A stretch of DNA of 64,000 nucleotides, from contig VXAY01005595.1 of the NCBI GenBank assembly GCA_013399855.1, positions 291,054 through 355,053 of the forward strand, written 5' to 3'. This stretch comes from Oxyruncus cristatus (taxonomy: Eukaryota > Chordata > Aves > Passeriformes > Cotingidae). Both the position numbers and the translations under genes were made by a program. Positions 1-17,300 of the stretch are shown piece by piece. The notes beneath the pieces were generated by a model. That model did not search any database. It saw only the letters and a list, made by a program, of their open reading frames with translations, and was not told the origin of the DNA. How positions within the stretch are numbered: position 1 is the stretch's first letter; each line of letters opens with the position of its first letter.

Positions 1-594
1 CTGCAGAAGCATTTACACTATTCTGTACAGTTACCCACAGGTCTTCTCATAATAAAACATCCTGTAGCCATGATCACTCAATATAGATACAGTGATGATA
101 CCTTACTCTCATGTCAGTGTTCTGCTATTTCTAAATTCAATTTCTTTTTTTTTTTTAATTTTTTTAAACAACCGTACCCTCCAAACATCCAGACCCCAAA
201 GGTAAATAGATTTTTTGGGAAGGAGACCTAATGAAAACAGTAACAAACTGTCAACTACAACTAACCAATAACCCAAAAGATTTGAAAAGTTTGTTTTTAA
301 AATGCACATCCGAGGCTTATGGAAAACTTCAGCAATAGCAAGAGGAGGCACACGTATACAAGACATTTTTTGGCTGTACTTTAATATGTTGCCACTACAT
401 GCAGAAGTTACAACTCAGACAGCAAACTATGACACCCATATACAGAAGCACATCTTCTCAACAGACAAAAATCAACCAAATGTGGATTTTGCTACAGTCA
501 ACCCAACTAAAGATGGTCTTCCTTGTCACTCCCCTAATTCTGTATGACCCAAACCAAATATATTTTTAGAAGACAGGCAATTTCAGAAACTCAC

Positions 595-4741
<4,147 letters not shown>

Positions 4742-4776
4742 CCCGCGCCCGCCGCAGCCCGGCCCGGCCCGGCCCC

Positions 4777-4814
4777 NNNNNNNNNNNNNNNNNNNNNNNN
4801 NNNNNNNNNNNNNN
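4777..4814. other. Assembly gap (38 N)
   Basis: A run of N interrupts the PARN promoter island immediately after a GGCCC-repeat tract at about 4759-4776. Open reading frames reported through it are artefacts of translating N. Confidence 0.99.
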
Positions 4815-5110
4815 CGTGAGCGCGCACGTGAGCGCGCCCGGCCGCCATTTCCTGCCGGGGCGGCGCCCTCGGGGCACGGAGCGCCCCGTGCTGCCCGGGA
4901 CAGCCCGCCGTGCTCTGTGCGCGCCGCCCGGCACGGGCACGGCGCTCCCATCGCTGCTCTGCCGGGCTCTTCGGGCTGCAAGGTGCCCTCAGCCGCCCGC
5001 CCTGCCCGCCACGGCAGCGGAGCGGCTGTAGCGGCTCTGCCTGGGGAAGGAAGGAGTCCCACACCGCCGCTCTCCCGTGGGGCGTTTTGAGATGTCACGG
5101 CCCGCAAAGC

Positions 5111-6059
5111 CCTCGCCTTTCAGCCCAGGAATGCGTAACTAGCACCAGCAAGAAAGAAGGGATGGGAATCTACTGAGGAGACACCAGAAGAGCTGCTGGT
5201 GGTGGTGCCTTAACGATGACAAGTACGGAGGAACTGGGAAGCTTGGCGTTTTACGGAAGAAGCGTTCGCCTTCCTGGTAAAACCAGCACTTTCACATGTA
5301 ATTGTATTATAACAACCTTCCTGTCCCCTCTGCAGCGCTGTGGGAGGAGGAGCTGCCCAGGGGCCAGGGCGGGAGCTGTGGACACGGGCACCGTGAGAGT
5401 TCAGTGAATGGGCTGCAGGGTTAAAGTTCACACAGCTCAGGAAGCATCTTTTCCAGAATCCCAGCAGGATTAAAACAAATGGAAAAATCTTCGTAAATTG
5501 AGGGGCAGTTTCTACACAGAGAAGAAGATAAAAAACTACACCAAACTTAGTGGAGAGAGAGCTTTTCTTCAAGATTAGGTTTTGCCTTGTCAGTGTAAGC
5601 AATTTATTCTACACGCAGTCCCAGCAAGTCATCCAGGATGATTAAACGGTACCCAGTAAGGTGTTAGTTAAAATAATAGTAGAGATGTTTCTATTTCACA
5701 GTAAATTGGCTGAAACCTAAAATTTTCATGTTACTCCTCAGTTTTTTAACCTGTGTTCCTGCAGCTGCTCGTTAAAGTGCTCATGGCGTTTCAAAGTGGT
5801 TGATGACTGTTTATAAACCTGACATTTCCTCCCAAATCCAGGAATTCCTGGCTGACAAGTCCAGGAACTCTTCATTCACCTGTAAAATAAATACCAAGTA
5901 GAACTGACCCCAGAGTCCAACCTGGCTACAACCTCCTTTCTGGTGGTTGTAGAGAATGAATCACTCAGTTTTCTTTGGACTCAGTCAAAAAGAACTGCAG
6001 TGAGGGAACAGGGGTTGACATATAAATAACAGCGAACGTGTGCCTGTACAGATACGCTC
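5111..6059. other. Intergenic spacer between PARN and BFAR islands
   Basis: No exon was recognised here. The stretch is mostly ordinary AT-rich sequence with one short CR1 remnant (5904-5958). The 130-codon minus-strand frame at 5210-5602 has no family resemblance I know. Confidence 0.55.
5904..5958 (-). repeat. CR1 LINE remnant
   Basis: The stretch containing CCTGGCTACAACCTCCTTTC, followed by a GTTGTAGAGAATGA-like tail, is part of the avian CR1 3' region in reverse orientation. The same core recurs in the longer CR1 copy near 48570. Only about 55 bases are recognisable. Confidence 0.7.
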
Positions 6060-6420
6060 TCGTGTCTCTGCCAACACAGCAGGGCGGCCGTGGCGTTACC
6101 GCAGCGGGGGAAGTGCCGGGGCGGGCCCGGCTCCTGCTGAGCCCGGGGCTGGGAACGGGGCACGGGGCACGGCGGGGCTGTCACCGGTGCCGGGGGTCGG
6201 GCTGGGCCCTGCCCTGCCCTGCCCTGCCCGGCGGAGGAAGCAGCGCGGGGGGGCAGGAAGGCGGAGCTGGAAAGAGGAGGCAGGAGAGGAGCCAGAAATC
6301 GTCCTGCTGCTGGGTCTTAGTTTGGTGGAGGCTGGGCGGTGAAATGTTTTTCCACCCACGGAAATCCTGTCGGCTCTGCCTTCCGACAAAACTAGAAGAA
6401 TGTTTTTAAGGGCAGAACCT
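6060..6420 (+). promoter_or_regulatory. Probable BFAR promoter / first non-coding exon region
   Basis: A second GC- and CpG-rich block lies 1.2-1.5 kb upstream of the BFAR start codon and is separated from the PARN island by AT-rich sequence. The mammalian BFAR gene begins with a non-coding exon, and the first coding exon here has its own splice acceptor (AG at 7537-7538). An untranslated exon in this block is therefore expected, but I could not fix its donor. The block contains a (GCCCT)n tract at 6206-6229 and a G-run cluster at 6145-6177. Confidence 0.6.
6206..6229. repeat. (GCCCT)n short tandem repeat
   Basis: Four GCCCT units plus a partial fifth lie in the presumed BFAR promoter. Confidence 0.9.
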
Positions 6421-7538
6421 TGGGTTTATTTCTTCTCTTGTAGGTGCCGTTTCAGGTTTGCGTTTTAGAAAGCCGAGGGTCCGTGCATTGCCGGGAAATA
6501 CAGGTTTGTAAGCAGTCTGAGGAGTCTAGTTTCATTATTGTGTTTCTGTACTTGGTTGTTGTTTTATTGGGGGTTTTTTTAGTTTGTTTTTGGTTGTTTT
6601 TTTTTTAGTTTCTGTTCTTTACCGGTTTCTGTGCTTACCTCTTTGTGCTTGATCTGGATGGCAAACAGATAACTTGGTAGTAAGCAGGAGCCACATGGTG
6701 GAAAGTGTAGTCATATTTTGGTTTGGTAGTGCCTGAGGAGAAACTTGCGTCGTTTTTGGCATCTTCTGACATATCACGAGTGATGAGTGAGTGATCTGGA
6801 TCAGTGTTTTTCTTGAGAAACTAGATACTGCCATCTGAGAGAATGGAGTAGGAGCATCAAGCAAATAGATTTATATCTTTGGTAAGCTTGGAACAGTCTT
6901 AGACTCGTCTGTGTGTTTTCTGAAAAACTAACAAAGTGTAACTGTCAGTAAAGTTAATGCAGGGCTCAGACCTCCACTGAAGTGGAAGCAGGTCTATCTC
7001 TGGTAATTCTGAAGAATGTGGCTTTGTGGATCAAACTTTTCTTCTTTTTAACATTGCCCAGCAATGTCTAGCATTGACCTTTGTGAATAATGTTTTATTC
7101 TGGACGCTTGGGAAGATAAGGGATGAAGTAAATTAGAGCCTTATGTTATACTGGTGTGCTCTGATGGTATTTTCTAATGGTATTTCTTTTAATTGGTGTC
7201 CTTTACTAAAACCTTGATTAAAGATACTGTCAAAAGTCATGTGGGTTAGTGAGGTACTTTGTTTCACTTTCATGTGTTTCGTAACACAGGAGAAGAAAGT
7301 AGAGGGAGGTTGAACCCAGCTGTTTACATCTAGAATAATCTTGGTTTGATTGTAGTTTGCAATGAATATGTTGTTGAAAGAGTAGATCATGTTTCATTTT
7401 GGGGGCGGGCTGAGTTGCTTAGAAGGTTTAAAAGCATCCCAGCTGCAAAAGCAGTGCCACGATAAAATTACACTGCTTACCATCCTAAACTTCAGTCAGA
7501 ACTTTTTTCTTAATGAGGTTTATTTTGTTGCTTTGCAG
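6421..7538 (+). other. BFAR 5' intron / upstream region
   Basis: This AT-rich, T-run-rich sequence between the GC block and the first coding exon ends in a good polypyrimidine tract and AG at 7538. No coding exon was recognised. Confidence 0.5.
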
Positions 7539-7869
7539 AGGTAATGCCTTACTTGGTTTGAAGATCTGAGAGGGTTTTCTGTTTGCGTGAAGCATAAAAG
7601 AAAATGGAAGAAGATGAGACTTTACAAGGGGAAAGGGAGAGGGCAGAAGTTGAAACAGGTGCCTCTGCTGACGTGGGTCGGCAGATCTCAGTCAGTGAGT
7701 TCCTTTGCCACTGCTGTTACGACATCCTGGTCAATCCCACCACCCTGAACTGTGGGCATAGTTTCTGTAGGCATTGCCTGGCCCTGTGGTGGGTGTCGTC
7801 CAAGAAGAACGAATGCCCAGAATGCAGAGAAAAATGGGAAGGGTTCCCCAAAGTCAACATCCTGCTCAG
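7539..7869 (+). other. BFAR: BFAR first coding exon carrying the RING finger
   Basis: The exon begins after AG at 7537-7538, has 65 untranslated bases, and then encodes residues 1-88 and part of 89. All eight zinc ligands of the RING-HC finger are present and are confined to this exon. It ends at CTCAG|GTGAGT with phase 2. Confidence 0.93.
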
Positions 7870-10800
7870 GTGAGTGTACTCTCTTGGGAAGCCCATTTTT
7901 GGATAAATCAAACCACTGAAATTAGCTGTCTGGTTTCTTGAGTTTCTCAGAGTTTTTTTATCTTATTGGTAATCTGAACTCTCAAAGGACATTTAAATCC
8001 CCAAGGCTTTCATGTTCTGCATTTGTACTGAACTGTTCAGGCACATTTTTCTGCGTGGAACTAAGGGGTGGCTTGGTTGGTTTTGTTTGGGGGCTGAATT
8101 TTTTGGGGAGATGGAGAGGAAGGATGCTTTTTTAGTACTGAGACCCTTGAATCTTTGAATAGAGCTGGTTGTGAGTTAGATTGATCTTTGATAATTATGT
8201 AGTTATTTCTGTGACAGGAATAATTTATAAGAAGAAATGTGATCATATTGCAGAACGAAGCTAGAAATATGTTTGATGTTTTGAATTACAACTTCTTTTG
8301 TTAATAATATTTCATCCTGGGTTATTAATATTTTAATAATTAGATGGTAGGATTGGGGGTAGGCTCTTCTGTTGTCTTTTACCATTTTTTGGTAATCAAT
8401 ACAGAATTTTAATTGTATATAAAAAATATATAACGGGGGAGTTGTGTGGTATTTTAACTTTAGAAGCTAAGGAAGATGTTGTTTGGAAATAATTGATATA
8501 AGTTCAAGTTTACTAAGTATTAATAACTAATTTTTTCTTGCTTTCAAAGATGAGTCTTCAGTTGAGGCTGGAAAACAAAAATCCAAAAATTAGTCCCTTT
8601 TCTGAATATGAAGCCTGAATGATTTTGGTACAATGACAAATATTTTTCCCATTAGGGATGTTATTGAAAAGCTATTTTCTGATGCCATTGAACAAAGAAA
8701 AGAAGATATTCAACAAAACAGTGATGTAGCACGCAGCTTAGCAACCTTCCAAAAATATGGGAATGACCAGATCCCTACAGTTGCGAACACAGGAAGATTT
8801 AATCCTCGAGGAGGAGGGTTTTTCTCAGGCGTTTTGACAGCTTTAACTTGTGTAGCAGTAAGTTCCACCTGCTTGGTTTTCCATATTTACTTCACTTAGC
8901 ATGCAATCAAATATGCTTAAACGACATGCACGTAACAAAGACTGTCAGCACAGAAGAGCCTTCAGCTGAGCAGAGTGGCCTGCAGAGGTCTGTCAGGAAC
9001 TACAGCTGCAATGTAGTTCAGATGGAAGTTAGACAAAGTGGGGAAAACTTCAAGATGCTTGCTTGTAACCTGAATATTTTAGGGCCCATAAAGTGGAAAA
9101 TTCTACATGCCAAGCTTCTTATTGTGTGTTTCTCATCAATGTATTTGCTGCAGGTAAAAGGTGGGGTTTTATCTTTTTAATCCACCCGTAGGTAGTTCTA
9201 CTTGGCTATCACTGGAGTAGCAGAGAATTTGAAGAAGACCTTCTTGTCCACAAGCCTGTTGCTAAATGGACTGCTGAGGAAGTGATCCTCTGGCTGGAGC
9301 AGCTGGGCCCGTGGGCTTCACATTACAAAGAACGGTTTTTACTGGAGAAAGTGAATGGAAGGTGAGGGGCCTGACGGCCAAGAACAACTGTCCTGTGATG
9401 GGATTACTGACAGATTCATTAGGGATGGTTTGTTGTGAAATGACTGTACTGTGTTCCATGGATTGTGGGAATATTCTGTGATGCACCAGAAGAAGTTGTA
9501 GAAGAAGTTGTAACAATTGTTGGTGAAAATTTGAGTAGTAGATACTAAGCAAGCTACTTGAAAATGTTCTGAGAACTTCTTAAATTGCTGGCAATGCAGA
9601 CTGAAATGATACTGAGAGTAAAATTCTACTTGTGTGTTACCCACCCCTCCCACCTTCCCTTTCTTTTGGAAGTATGCATGTGCCATGGGCATTGCTGTGT
9701 TCCACCCAAGAGCTATGCTGAAAGCAGGCAAGAGGAAACTGGAAAAGAAGGATGTTTAAAACCCAGGCTCTGAAATGCAGTTGGTGTGAACACTTGATGC
9801 ACCAACAAATTGCATAAATTTGGAATGTAATTTAACAATAAAGGTCTTCCAGCCCAAAGCATCCTGTGATTCATCCTGTGATCCAAAAGGTGCTGCCTTC
9901 TATCAGTACCTCATTGTTTCAGTATTTAGTTGCTTATTTGTGAGTCAAATCTTTTTGGTGAGGAGACACTGTTACCCTTCTTAATTCTTCTACTTGTGCA
10001 GGCTGCTCCTCACACTGACAGAGGAGGATTTCACCAAAGAGCCTTACAGTATAGAGAACAGCAACCACAGGAAAGCCATCATGGCAGAACTGGAATGGGT
10101 GAAAGCTTTAGGTGTTAAACCACCCCAGAACCTTTGGGAATATAAGGTAAATTTTATATTAAGTGTGTCACGTGTATTAAGTATTTTTAAAATAATATCA
10201 TTAAAAGAAGATTTTTTTTTTAAAGGCAGGAGGAGTGTTCAGGTAGTGGAATTGCACTTGTAAAAACTGCTCAGTTTAATGAAATGCTGTATTTGAAAAA
10301 CGATCCTTCGAAAAATAATTGCTAGAAAACCTAAGAACTGGCACGTCCCTTTCATTTTATTTTTTCGCTGATTGGAACTTGATAATTTGGTATCTTTCAG
10401 GCTGTAAATCCTGGAAAATCCCTCTTTCTTCTGTATGCACTGAAGAGCTCTCCAAGGCTCAGTATGTTATACCTGTATTTGTTTGATTATGCAGAAGCTT
10501 TCCTACCTTTCATCCACACAATTTGTCCTATGCAAGAAGACAAGCATGAAGATATTTTCACAAAACTGCTGGTAAGTGTTCAAACCATGAAATGTGCTCC
10601 TTGCTTTAGTTACAAGCATTCTAAGACTATCAGTATAAAAACACATAAAGTAATTATTCACCATTTCATCTCTTTACACTGGGACTTTGAAAACAACAAA
10701 CCCACAGAGTAAGTGGTTCCTTGATTTTATTTTATGTGATCACCAGAGTTGGAACCATTACCTTTAATAAGATTGATTTAAGGCTTTTAAGACTTTAAAT

Positions 10801-12338
10801 GTGTGACAGTCATGCTTCTGAAGTTCACAAGACTACAGAAAGGCTCTTCACTCAAATTACCTGTATTTTAAGAAGGGGTATTGTAAGGTCTGGCTGTCTG
10901 TGATGTTCTAATCTGATGGAAATTACTGTGTTGTAGTATTATCTACCAGCAAGTATAGTAAAGATAAATTGCTGCTTTCAGTGTATGAAAAAAACAGCTT
11001 TTCAACAAAACACTAGTGGAAGTAAGCAAGTATTGAATTTGTTTAATAGAAAATTGTTTAACAGTCTGTTTATCCTAATTTACAGGACCTTAAAGATCCT
11101 TCTTGGAAACAGTGGAGAGAATTCATTGTAAAATATTTATTTTTGCCATACCAGTTGATAGCTGAATTTGCTTGGGATTGGCTGGATGTGCACTACTGGA
11201 CATCACGATTTATAATTGTGAATGCCATGTTGCTCTCTGTTCTGGAATTATTCTCCTTTTGGAGGCTCTGGTCAAGAAGAGAATTGAAGTAAGTCTTACT
11301 GAGCTCGTTGAAAAGGGTAGGAAATGCATGGCCTTATAAATAGTACCAATCTCATGATTTCACAGTTGCTCACTTAAATGAGTGTCTGACCATAACTCTG
11401 AGGGTCATAAGAACATGTGAATCTGAATTCCTACATGTACTAATACTTCTGAATGTCTGTATTTCTGTGAATATTTGGTGGGGTTTCTTACAGCTGGTTT
11501 TACTTATCAGATGTAGCCAATGCAGAAACAGTAATGAGCGTGTTCATAACCACTGGGAAGTACTAACCCTTACTGTGAGAACTGCCTTTTGTGGTAACTG
11601 GTATCAGTTGCCAGCTGAGCCTAAATGCGTCACAATTTTGTCATGATGTGCTTACAGTGTAGTTATTAAAGGATGAGTCCTCAGAAGCATAAATAAGTTT
11701 AGTTATGCTGGTGTTATTTCTGATCAGTTACCAGCATTTCTGTTATTACTTTAATCTTAATTCAAGCATGTTAATATTACTTCATAGTTGCTGTGGTCTC
11801 ATTTCTAGCTTTAGGAATGCCTGTTGTGGTGTGTAGTGGGTTTTCCCTTCGGCAGCCGCCAGGGGACAGAAGAGCACAGGGGCCATGGAATAACCTGGGG
11901 CAGGCCTGGAATGTGACACTGGAACCCGCTGGGCTTTGGGATCTAAGTACACTGACTTACTGCTTCCTCTTTAAGTTTGGTACTGCTGGGTTTTAAGAAA
12001 GCTTTTCCTGGAGTGCAAAATAATGTTTTACAGGTAAAGGGTAAGGGCTAAATAATTTAAGGCTGCAGCACCTGATAGGTTTTCTTAGAGTGGATAAAAA
12101 CAAATCAGGAAGTCCCTCTAAGCCTCTCCCTTTCCTTTTTCACAGGACTATTCCTCACAGAATGTGGAGACATTTCTGGAAAGTCTCAAGCCAGGGTCTT
12201 TTTGTCGCCATTTTTTGGCCTTTCATTCCTCAGTTTGTCTGCAATTGTTTGTTTTACTGGGCCTTGTATTTTAACCCGATTATAAACATTGATCTTGTGG
12301 TTACAGAGGTGAGGCGTCTGGAGACACAAGTGCAATGA
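7604..12338 (+). CDS. BFAR: BFAR, bifunctional apoptosis regulator (complete, 7 coding exons)
   Basis: This is an ER-membrane RING-type ubiquitin ligase that restrains apoptosis by contacting BCL2-family and caspase-8 pathways. Coding segments are 7604-7869, 8656-8857, 9192-9361, 10002-10146, 10401-10571, 11086-11288 and 12146-12338. They splice in frame to 1350 nt, or 449 residues (human has 450). RING ligands are C35, C38, C50, H52, C55, C58, C71 and C74. A hydrophobic segment (about 143-163, GGGFFSGVLTALTC onward) is split by the exon 3/4 junction. A SAM domain follows (about 170-245, with AKWTAEEVILWLEQLGPW). C-terminal hydrophobic segments are encoded by exons 7 and 8 (RFIIVNAMLLSVLELFSFW; GLFVAIFWPFIPQFVCNCLF), and the protein ends RRLETQVQ. 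The start was chosen because it gives the family N-terminus 31 residues before the RING and follows a splice acceptor at 7539. It is intact. Confidence 0.97.
7870..8655 (+). other. BFAR intron
   Basis: AT-rich intron with no recognisable element. The small frames within it are open by chance. Confidence 0.8.
8858..12145 (+). other. Remaining BFAR introns (8858-9191, 9362-10001, 10147-10400, 10572-11085, 11289-12145)
   Basis: These are short AT-rich introns with canonical ends. A two-copy 12-base direct repeat (AGAAGTTGTAGA type) lies near 9488-9511. The longest intron (11289-12145) contains a GC-richer island around 11820-11960 that I could not assign to an element. Confidence 0.7.
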
Positions 12339-14396
12339 TTGGCTTTGGAACTTTTGGGCTGTTTAGCTTCTGAAAACGGACATTTTGAAATAAGCTTTGC
12401 TTTTCCTTATGTATGTGGCATTGGAAGTGGTGGATTGTGTTAATTTAAACATACAAAAAAGCCTTAAGGTAAGTTACTCTCAAACCAGCTGATCCCAAAT
12501 CGAAGGATGGGCTCTAGTATCCAAAAGGAATTTTCCATTGGGGAAAAAAGATACACATTCCTGTTTTAGCCATGTAAAATTCCTACAGTCATTTTGCCCT
12601 ATTTTTGATCAGATCAAACTTCTCTATTCTGTTCTGAGCATTCTGTATATTTTTCCAGCCTGCCTTAAAGTCTTTGGAGCTGCTATAGTGATTTCTCTCT
12701 TTTTGAACTTAGCATTTCATCTCAGTGATGTGTTCCTCAACTTCAGTTTGCCAAAGGAATGCCCTTCCTGGATAGGCTTGATATTGAAAGTCCATCAGTT
12801 ATTTCAGTCTTCTTTACATGTGAGGCTGTGGCTGTCTCTGCACAGTCTCACAGTGGAGTTTGCTCTAAAATTTCCTGCTCTTGAGGGCAAAGACTTGAGT
12901 TTTCTCATCTTTTGGAAAAGGTGGTGATTGCCATAGAAAATCTTTTATTCAGATCAGTAACACTTCCATCAATAGCTCCTTTAATGCTTTCCTCTTGAAT
13001 TCTGTTGCTAATTCTTAAATTCAGGGTTATCTCTTAAAAATGGTTATTTTGGAAAAGTGACCTGACACTGTAATTACATCTTACTGCAATATAATACGTG
13101 TCTACATCTGTGAGCAAATATTGACTGGAAAGTTATTTTGTGTAAACAGGATTGACATTTGTTAATGTATGTTTTTTTGACTGAAGAAAAAGATTTTTCA
13201 AGAGCTTTGTCCCCTTGCATTCTACATGGGTTTGTTGTTTTGTTTTTTTTCATTTGTATCATTGATATGAACTTAAAATTTGCCTGTGAATCTTTTGAAA
13301 GATTAAAGATCTCTTTGGAAATCTTCACTGTTATAGGAGTGGGTTATTTTGTTTGAGTTTGGGTTTTTTATATTGAAGTACTTGTCATTAGTTTTGCCTT
13401 GTGCAGACCTGTTCTGTAGCCCTGTGCCTTTGAGTAAGTTGAGGTGGGTGAAAGTTAGACATAAAACACTCCTCGTTCTATGACTGTTAAAATTAGCAGT
13501 TATGAAAAAGTTTATTATTCAGCAATTCCTGGCACTGATTTCTCTTCCTGAAAAGGTGAAGTGACCCCAGTCAGAACCATCTTTACATCCTGATGAGGTG
13601 TATACACTTCTGAAAGTGGACAACTCTTGCTGTCCAAGATCAAACTCTTGTGGAAAAGGAAGTTGGTCCCAACAGCTGCTGCATTTTCATGTATCTGTTT
13701 TGGTGATGGTTTGCATTTGCACTTTTAAATGCGGCTCTAAAGTTTTTAGGGCAGAACTTCTCCCTGTGCTTACGGGAAGTTCAGGGTGTCCGTAGAGTAA
13801 GGAGCTTGAGCCGTATCAAATGAGCAGCTTTGTAGAAAACTGTATTTAAAAAGTAAAAACTAGAAAAATAGAATTGATTAGGCCTTCTTTAATACAGGTA
13901 GGATTACTTAAAGTGAATGAGATGCACCAGCTAAATTAGGCTTTTATAGTAAGTGTTTAATGTAGTTGAGAGGGCTCTTTGTGCTGACACTGTCACTTCG
14001 TGCATGTCTTCCAGTCAGTTAAAAGTTAACAGATGTTAAGATAAAGGTTAATTGAAGAGTTTGATTTGTATCTTTTAGGCAGTGGAGGGAAGATGAAGAG
14101 GTCATAGCAGGTGATATTATGAATCTGAAAAATCTGTGAATCTCAATATAAACAAAATTAATGTTGTCAGGTCTTAATCTGATAAACCCAGATTCCTATT
14201 TAGCCAATAAAAGGGCACAGCACAAGGTAAATAAGAGGAAAAATGTTTACTTTGGCCATTCTTGAGTAGAGAGACTGAGGTGGCAAGAAGGAGCATCAAC
14301 AAAGGGGAACATCATTTGTTGTCACTACTGTGACACAAAAAAGTCATTTCAGATTTAAATACATACAGAGGTTTCATGAAGACTGATGTTGGATGT
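12339..14396. other. Convergent 3' region between BFAR and PLA2G10
   Basis: This 2.06-kb stretch between the two stop codons should hold both 3' UTRs. Plus-strand poly(A)-signal candidates for BFAR are ATTAAA at 13302-13307 and AATAAA at 14206-14211. Minus-strand AATAAA candidates for PLA2G10 (read as TTTATT on plus) are at 13511-13516 and 12944-12949. No downstream processing element was verified. The frame at 12538-12927 is long for random sequence but lies directly behind the BFAR stop and shows no family match. Confidence 0.6.
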
Positions 14397-17300
14397 CTAA
14401 TACCTACACAAAGGCTGGATCTCACCACACATAAAGTCTGGCCACAAAAGGTATCTTCTGTGATACGGAGCTTTAGAAAAACATTTGGCAGCCTCACGGT
14501 CACATTCACAGGCCATTTTTTGACATTTGTCTTCTAGTGAATCTGAAAAAAAAGTAAGTTTGATGTTAGTCTGAAGTAATAAAACATAGCAAATGGAATG
14601 CCAACAGAGAATGTACAGGCATGGTTTAATTTAGCAACAGCTGATCTGTGTATCAGTCAGTGATCACTGATCTTGGCAGGTGAAAATACAACAGTCAGAT
14701 AAATATTTAAATATCCTTCTTCACGTTCTTTAACAAAGCAACTCTGATTCCTCTTTAGAAGGTGGTGTGTGGCCTTCCCTGCTTGCCCTGCTGCTCTAGT
14801 GAAGCTTGAGGTTGGGAAGATAATTTCCATCACATATCCTTTAATCTACTAAAGGATATAGCACTAAAAATATATACATGGGATGCAAAGATGTTCCATG
14901 TCCAGCTTACATTGCCCACCTCTTTTTTTTAATCAAGGCATTCAGTAAGAAGTTAGGGAAAGTGTGTTTAAGTGTGATAAAATCCATATCTTGTCATATT
15001 TGTTTAATAATTGTAGGGTTGCAGCTTAACAGATTTCTTGGCATGAGAGTTTCTTCTTGGCATTTTCTTCTACAGCAATATATTTTGGGTTTAGTGTGCC
15101 AAGCCAGAAATGTGTGTTTTTTTCTCTCTGCAACTGTCTGTAAACTGAGGAATCCTTGATTACATTTTGTCTGAGTATTTAACATTTTAAAAGCTTAGCC
15201 AAATCTCTGCTTGAGACTTCTCCAGGAGCAGAGCAAGTGTTCAGTTTTGTGTGTGAACTCAATTTCTGCCATGAAGTGGAAGTGTTCACGTATATGTGTT
15301 GATACTGCAACTCCCTTCCCTAAGAGCTACTCAATGGCATAAGTAGCATGAAAACAGGATGGGATAAAAACTCAAAATACGAGAGAACTGAGAACTATTC
15401 CTTCTCCTGTAGTTGCTCTAAACTTTATCTTTGTGGTATGACAGGGACTTTGTTTCATCTTTGTTCCCTACCAACATGCCTACTGTCTTGGCTAGTATTT
15501 TAAAATATTATTAGCTTCTGGACTGGGACAGCAGCAGAATCTTTACAGGCAAGAATCAGTGGACTGTAACGTGACAGGTTAATTAGTTTGAGAGAGAAGA
15601 GTCTTCGTGCATCTGGTGCAGAGAAAGAAATGAGCAAGGAGAGATTCTGTGTGGGGTAGACACCTGTTCAAATCAAAGGCTGAACGTAAAGGAGGAAAGG
15701 AATTAATGTCAAAACTTTCATTTGTTTTCAGGCCAGGCAAAGTCTAAATGGAGTTAGGAAATTCAAGGGGTTTGTGTTCCCTGGGAACAGCCAGCTGTGT
15801 GGCCTTCAAACCATGGTGCTCAGGAGCTCAGACTTGCTTTAAACAAGTTCATATCAGGGCTTCTCCAGCTCATTTTATGCTTCTCCCCAGACTGCAAATT
15901 ACATGCAAAGTAACTGACCTCAACAAATATCAATGCTGAGAAAAAGGAGCAGGTTTTGGGCTGTGTTCTCTGAAGGGGTAATAGGAGCTTGTAGATCAGA
16001 AGTTTGTTTGCTTGTATGTGTCAGTAGGGGGGATTGAGAATAAGAAACTGCATTCAGTTGGGGGGCATAGCTGTGCTCTCTGGAGGCACAGGCGAAAAGG
16101 TCACAAAAGGAGGGATGGTCAAGTCAGAATTTTACAGTTAATTGAGAAAATGCCTTTACTCTGTGAAGTCAATGAGATAATCAGTAGCACCCAAACCAAC
16201 ACCCACCCCCCCCAAAACCCAACACCAAAACGCCCAAGTGCTCACTCACCACACACAGCAGAATTGTCTTTGCATTCCCAGTGGTAACTCTCAGTCTTTG
16301 GCTGACAGCCTTCTTGTTCTGCCCTGCCATAGCAGCAGTCATGGTTAAAGCAGCACCTGAGAGGAACAGAACTGGTGATTTATGGTCACACAGTGGTTTT
16401 ATCAGCACGTTACTACAGCTGGGAAACAATAGAACATGCTCAAAATTACGATTTCAAAGTTGTTCTTGTCATAATTGGCACAATAAATTCATAGACATTC
16501 TATGACATTGTGAAACCGAGCAGTACAGGTGAGCAATAATGACATTTCAGTGTTTAAAACTTTAAAATGTGTTGGTGAAGAGTGTGGTGTGGAGTCATTG
16601 AAAGCCCAGAAGAGCAAGTAGGGGAGGTAACAAGGACCTGAAATTAGGGAGCCTGAAAGTGTTTGCTGCAAACTAATGACACCGGTTTTTTTTTTGACTT
16701 GGTGGAAGAACAGGGTGTATCACAAACTCTGCATTCATTCATTCATTCCATTCCTCCTGGTAGCCTAAAACCATCACATTATAGTAGGCACATGGTGTTT
16801 AGGTTGCCTGAGGAATTTGTGTCTGCAATAGGAAAAGTTAATGCTGTGAGCTCTCACTTTGCAATTACTGTTTTTTCCTATGCTTATTAAGTAATTCCTT
16901 GGTAATTTCACACGAATAGCTGTGTTAAGATCCTGTGGAACATAGCAGTTGAACAGCACGTGGCCAGGAAGTAGATCAATAACTCCAGTTCATGCACAGA
17001 AAATTTAAAAAAAACAAAAAAGCCCCGGAAAAAAAACAGAAAATCATCTTCTTGTCAGCTAATGTTAAATTACAAATTAAATCGATGATAGTCAATATGC
17101 TGAGATTAAGTACTAACTAGAAAGGTTTGTTTTTAGAATTATTTTTATTTTTCAACAGGTCGGATTTTGCATAATTTTTATGTGTTGTTTTGAATACTAA
17201 TGAAAGGGGATAAATTAGTAAAATCACAAGATTTTTCAATTGCCTTTTTAATTTTTACTTGTATAGATTTTTTTGAATGTTTGAGCTTTAAACTTTGTCC

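Noticed and set aside
12538..12927. 129-codon frame after BFAR
   Set aside because: It lies in the expected BFAR 3' UTR and its hydrophobic look reflects T-rich sequence. No family match.
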